DNA from: an uncultured Oscillospiraceae bacterium
GTDB lineage: Bacteria > Bacillota > Clostridia > Oscillospirales > Oscillospiraceae
NCBI GenBank assembly: GCA_934572365.1
Contig: CAKTKX010000078.1
Span: 1 to 6,266 of the forward strand
Direction of reading: 5' to 3'
DNA: 6,266 nucleotides
Positions within the stretch are counted from its first letter, which is position 1; each line of letters starts with the position of its first letter. Below, one piece after another: positions 5,736 through 6,266 of the stretch. The notes under the pieces are model-generated. The model was not told the origin of the DNA. It did not search any database and worked only from the letters and a program-made list of their open reading frames with translations. Position numbers and translations under genes: made by a program.

Positions 5736-6266
5736 TTATGTCTCCTCCATCATAGCCATGCTCAGGAGCTTTTCTTCCGTTGCGTCCTTCGCAGAAATCT
5801 CACCGACGATTCGGCGTCCCCTCATTACAATGATCCGGTCGGACAGGCCGATGACCTCAGGCAGCTCCGAGGAAATCAGGATCACCGCCAAGCCCTCCTT
5901 GGCAAATTCGCAGATCATGTTGTAAAATTCCGACTTTGCGCCGACATCGATGCCCTTGGTCGGCTCGTCCAGAATCAGGACCTTCGGCTTGGTGCTCATC
6001 CAGCGGGCGACGATCGCCTTCTGCTGGTTGCCGCCGGAAAGCTCTACGATGGGCTTTTCCAGATCGGGGGTCTTGATGTTGAAATTGGCCTTGCCTTCCA
6101 GTCCGATCTGCTCCTCCCGGCGGGTATTGACAAAGCCCAGCCGGTTGGTGATCTGATCCAGTGAGCCGATGGAAATATTCCGGCCAACGCTCATCCGGGG
6201 AATGATGCCCTGAAGCTTCCGGTCTTCCGGAACCATGACCACACCGTTGACAATGGCGTCATGGGG
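5736..6266 (-). CDS. Sugar ABC transporter ATP-binding protein, C-terminal part (RbsA/MglA/AraG family)
   Basis: The frame is open to the window edge, so this is the last 176 residues of a protein that is usually about 500 long with two tandem ATPase domains; what is seen is most of the second domain. Visible in order (numbering from the edge): GVVMVPEDRKLQG (8-20), a family hallmark; the ABC signature LSGGNQQK (76-83); Walker B LILDEPTKGID (97-107); D-loop region after it; and ISSELPEV (131-138), where the classical H-loop His is replaced, as is usual in the second domain of this family. The Walker A motif lies outside the window. The protein energises import by the permease encoded one base downstream. 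Since an internal GTG at 6242 has coding sequence in frame before it, no real start is visible here. Confidence 0.95.
   Translation of the reverse strand, partial: PHDAIVNGVVMVPEDRKLQGIIPRMSVGRNISIGSLDQITNRLGFVNTRREEQIGLEGKANFNIKTPDLEKPIVELSGGNQQKAIVARWMSTKPKVLILDEPTKGIDVGAKSEFYNMICEFAKEGLAVILISSELPEVIGLSDRIIVMRGRRIVGEISAKDATEEKLLSMAMMEET

Noticed and set aside
4589..5755. Long open frame on the plus strand (388 codons)
   Set aside because: It lies antisense to the intact permease and the start of the binding-protein gene, and its translation is rich in Gln, His, Gly and Asn with no family resemblance; it is a by-product of GC-rich codons.

Overview
All supported genes in this window lie on the minus strand, so it reads from 6266 down to 1. 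The coding DNA looks GC-rich. Shine-Dalgarno sites are strong (AGGAG or GGAGG, 7 to 10 nt from the start), and both substrate-binding proteins are lipoproteins (SLAAC lipobox). The transport proteins resemble those of Gram-positive anaerobes. Together this suggests a Firmicute of the class Clostridia, possibly an Oscillospiraceae-type gut bacterium. No rRNA, tRNA or other phylogenetic marker is present, so the placement is an inference.

Layout in transcription order. (1) 6266-3591 is a sugar-type ABC importer in the order ATPase (start outside the window), RbsC-type permease, AraF-like binding lipoprotein. This is the order of E. coli rbsA-rbsC-rbsB. (2) 3590-3453 is a gap with three consecutive hairpins; neighbouring ones share bases and exclude each other. 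(3) 3452-2094 is a cytoplasmic sulfatase with a C-x-P-x-R formylglycine site. (4) 2093-1759 is a 335-nt gap with a perfect 12-bp-stem hairpin behind the sulfatase, and an extended -10 promoter with a short palindrome at its expected transcription start. (5) 1758-1519 is a 79-residue protein with a zinc-ribbon-like Cys pattern. (6) 1425-700 is surE, a 5'/3'-nucleotidase. (7) 699-558 is a gap with a good extended -10 promoter flanked by an 8-bp direct repeat. (8) 557-1 is the first 185 residues of a PhnD-like phosphonate/phosphite-binding lipoprotein that runs off the window.

How they may work together (inference): the importer and sulfatase could form a uptake-then-desulfation unit, because the sulfatase has no signal peptide and would act on an imported sulfate ester. 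The zinc-ribbon gene and surE probably share a transcript from the promoter near 1830-1858. The PhnD-like gene has its own promoter and probably begins a phosphonate/phosphite uptake operon whose ATPase and permease would lie beyond base 1.

I found no mobile element, CRISPR array, tRNA, rRNA or clear riboswitch. Most genes are ordinary family members. The regulatory gaps and the sulfatase-transporter pairing deserve the closest look; I see no demonstrably new system.
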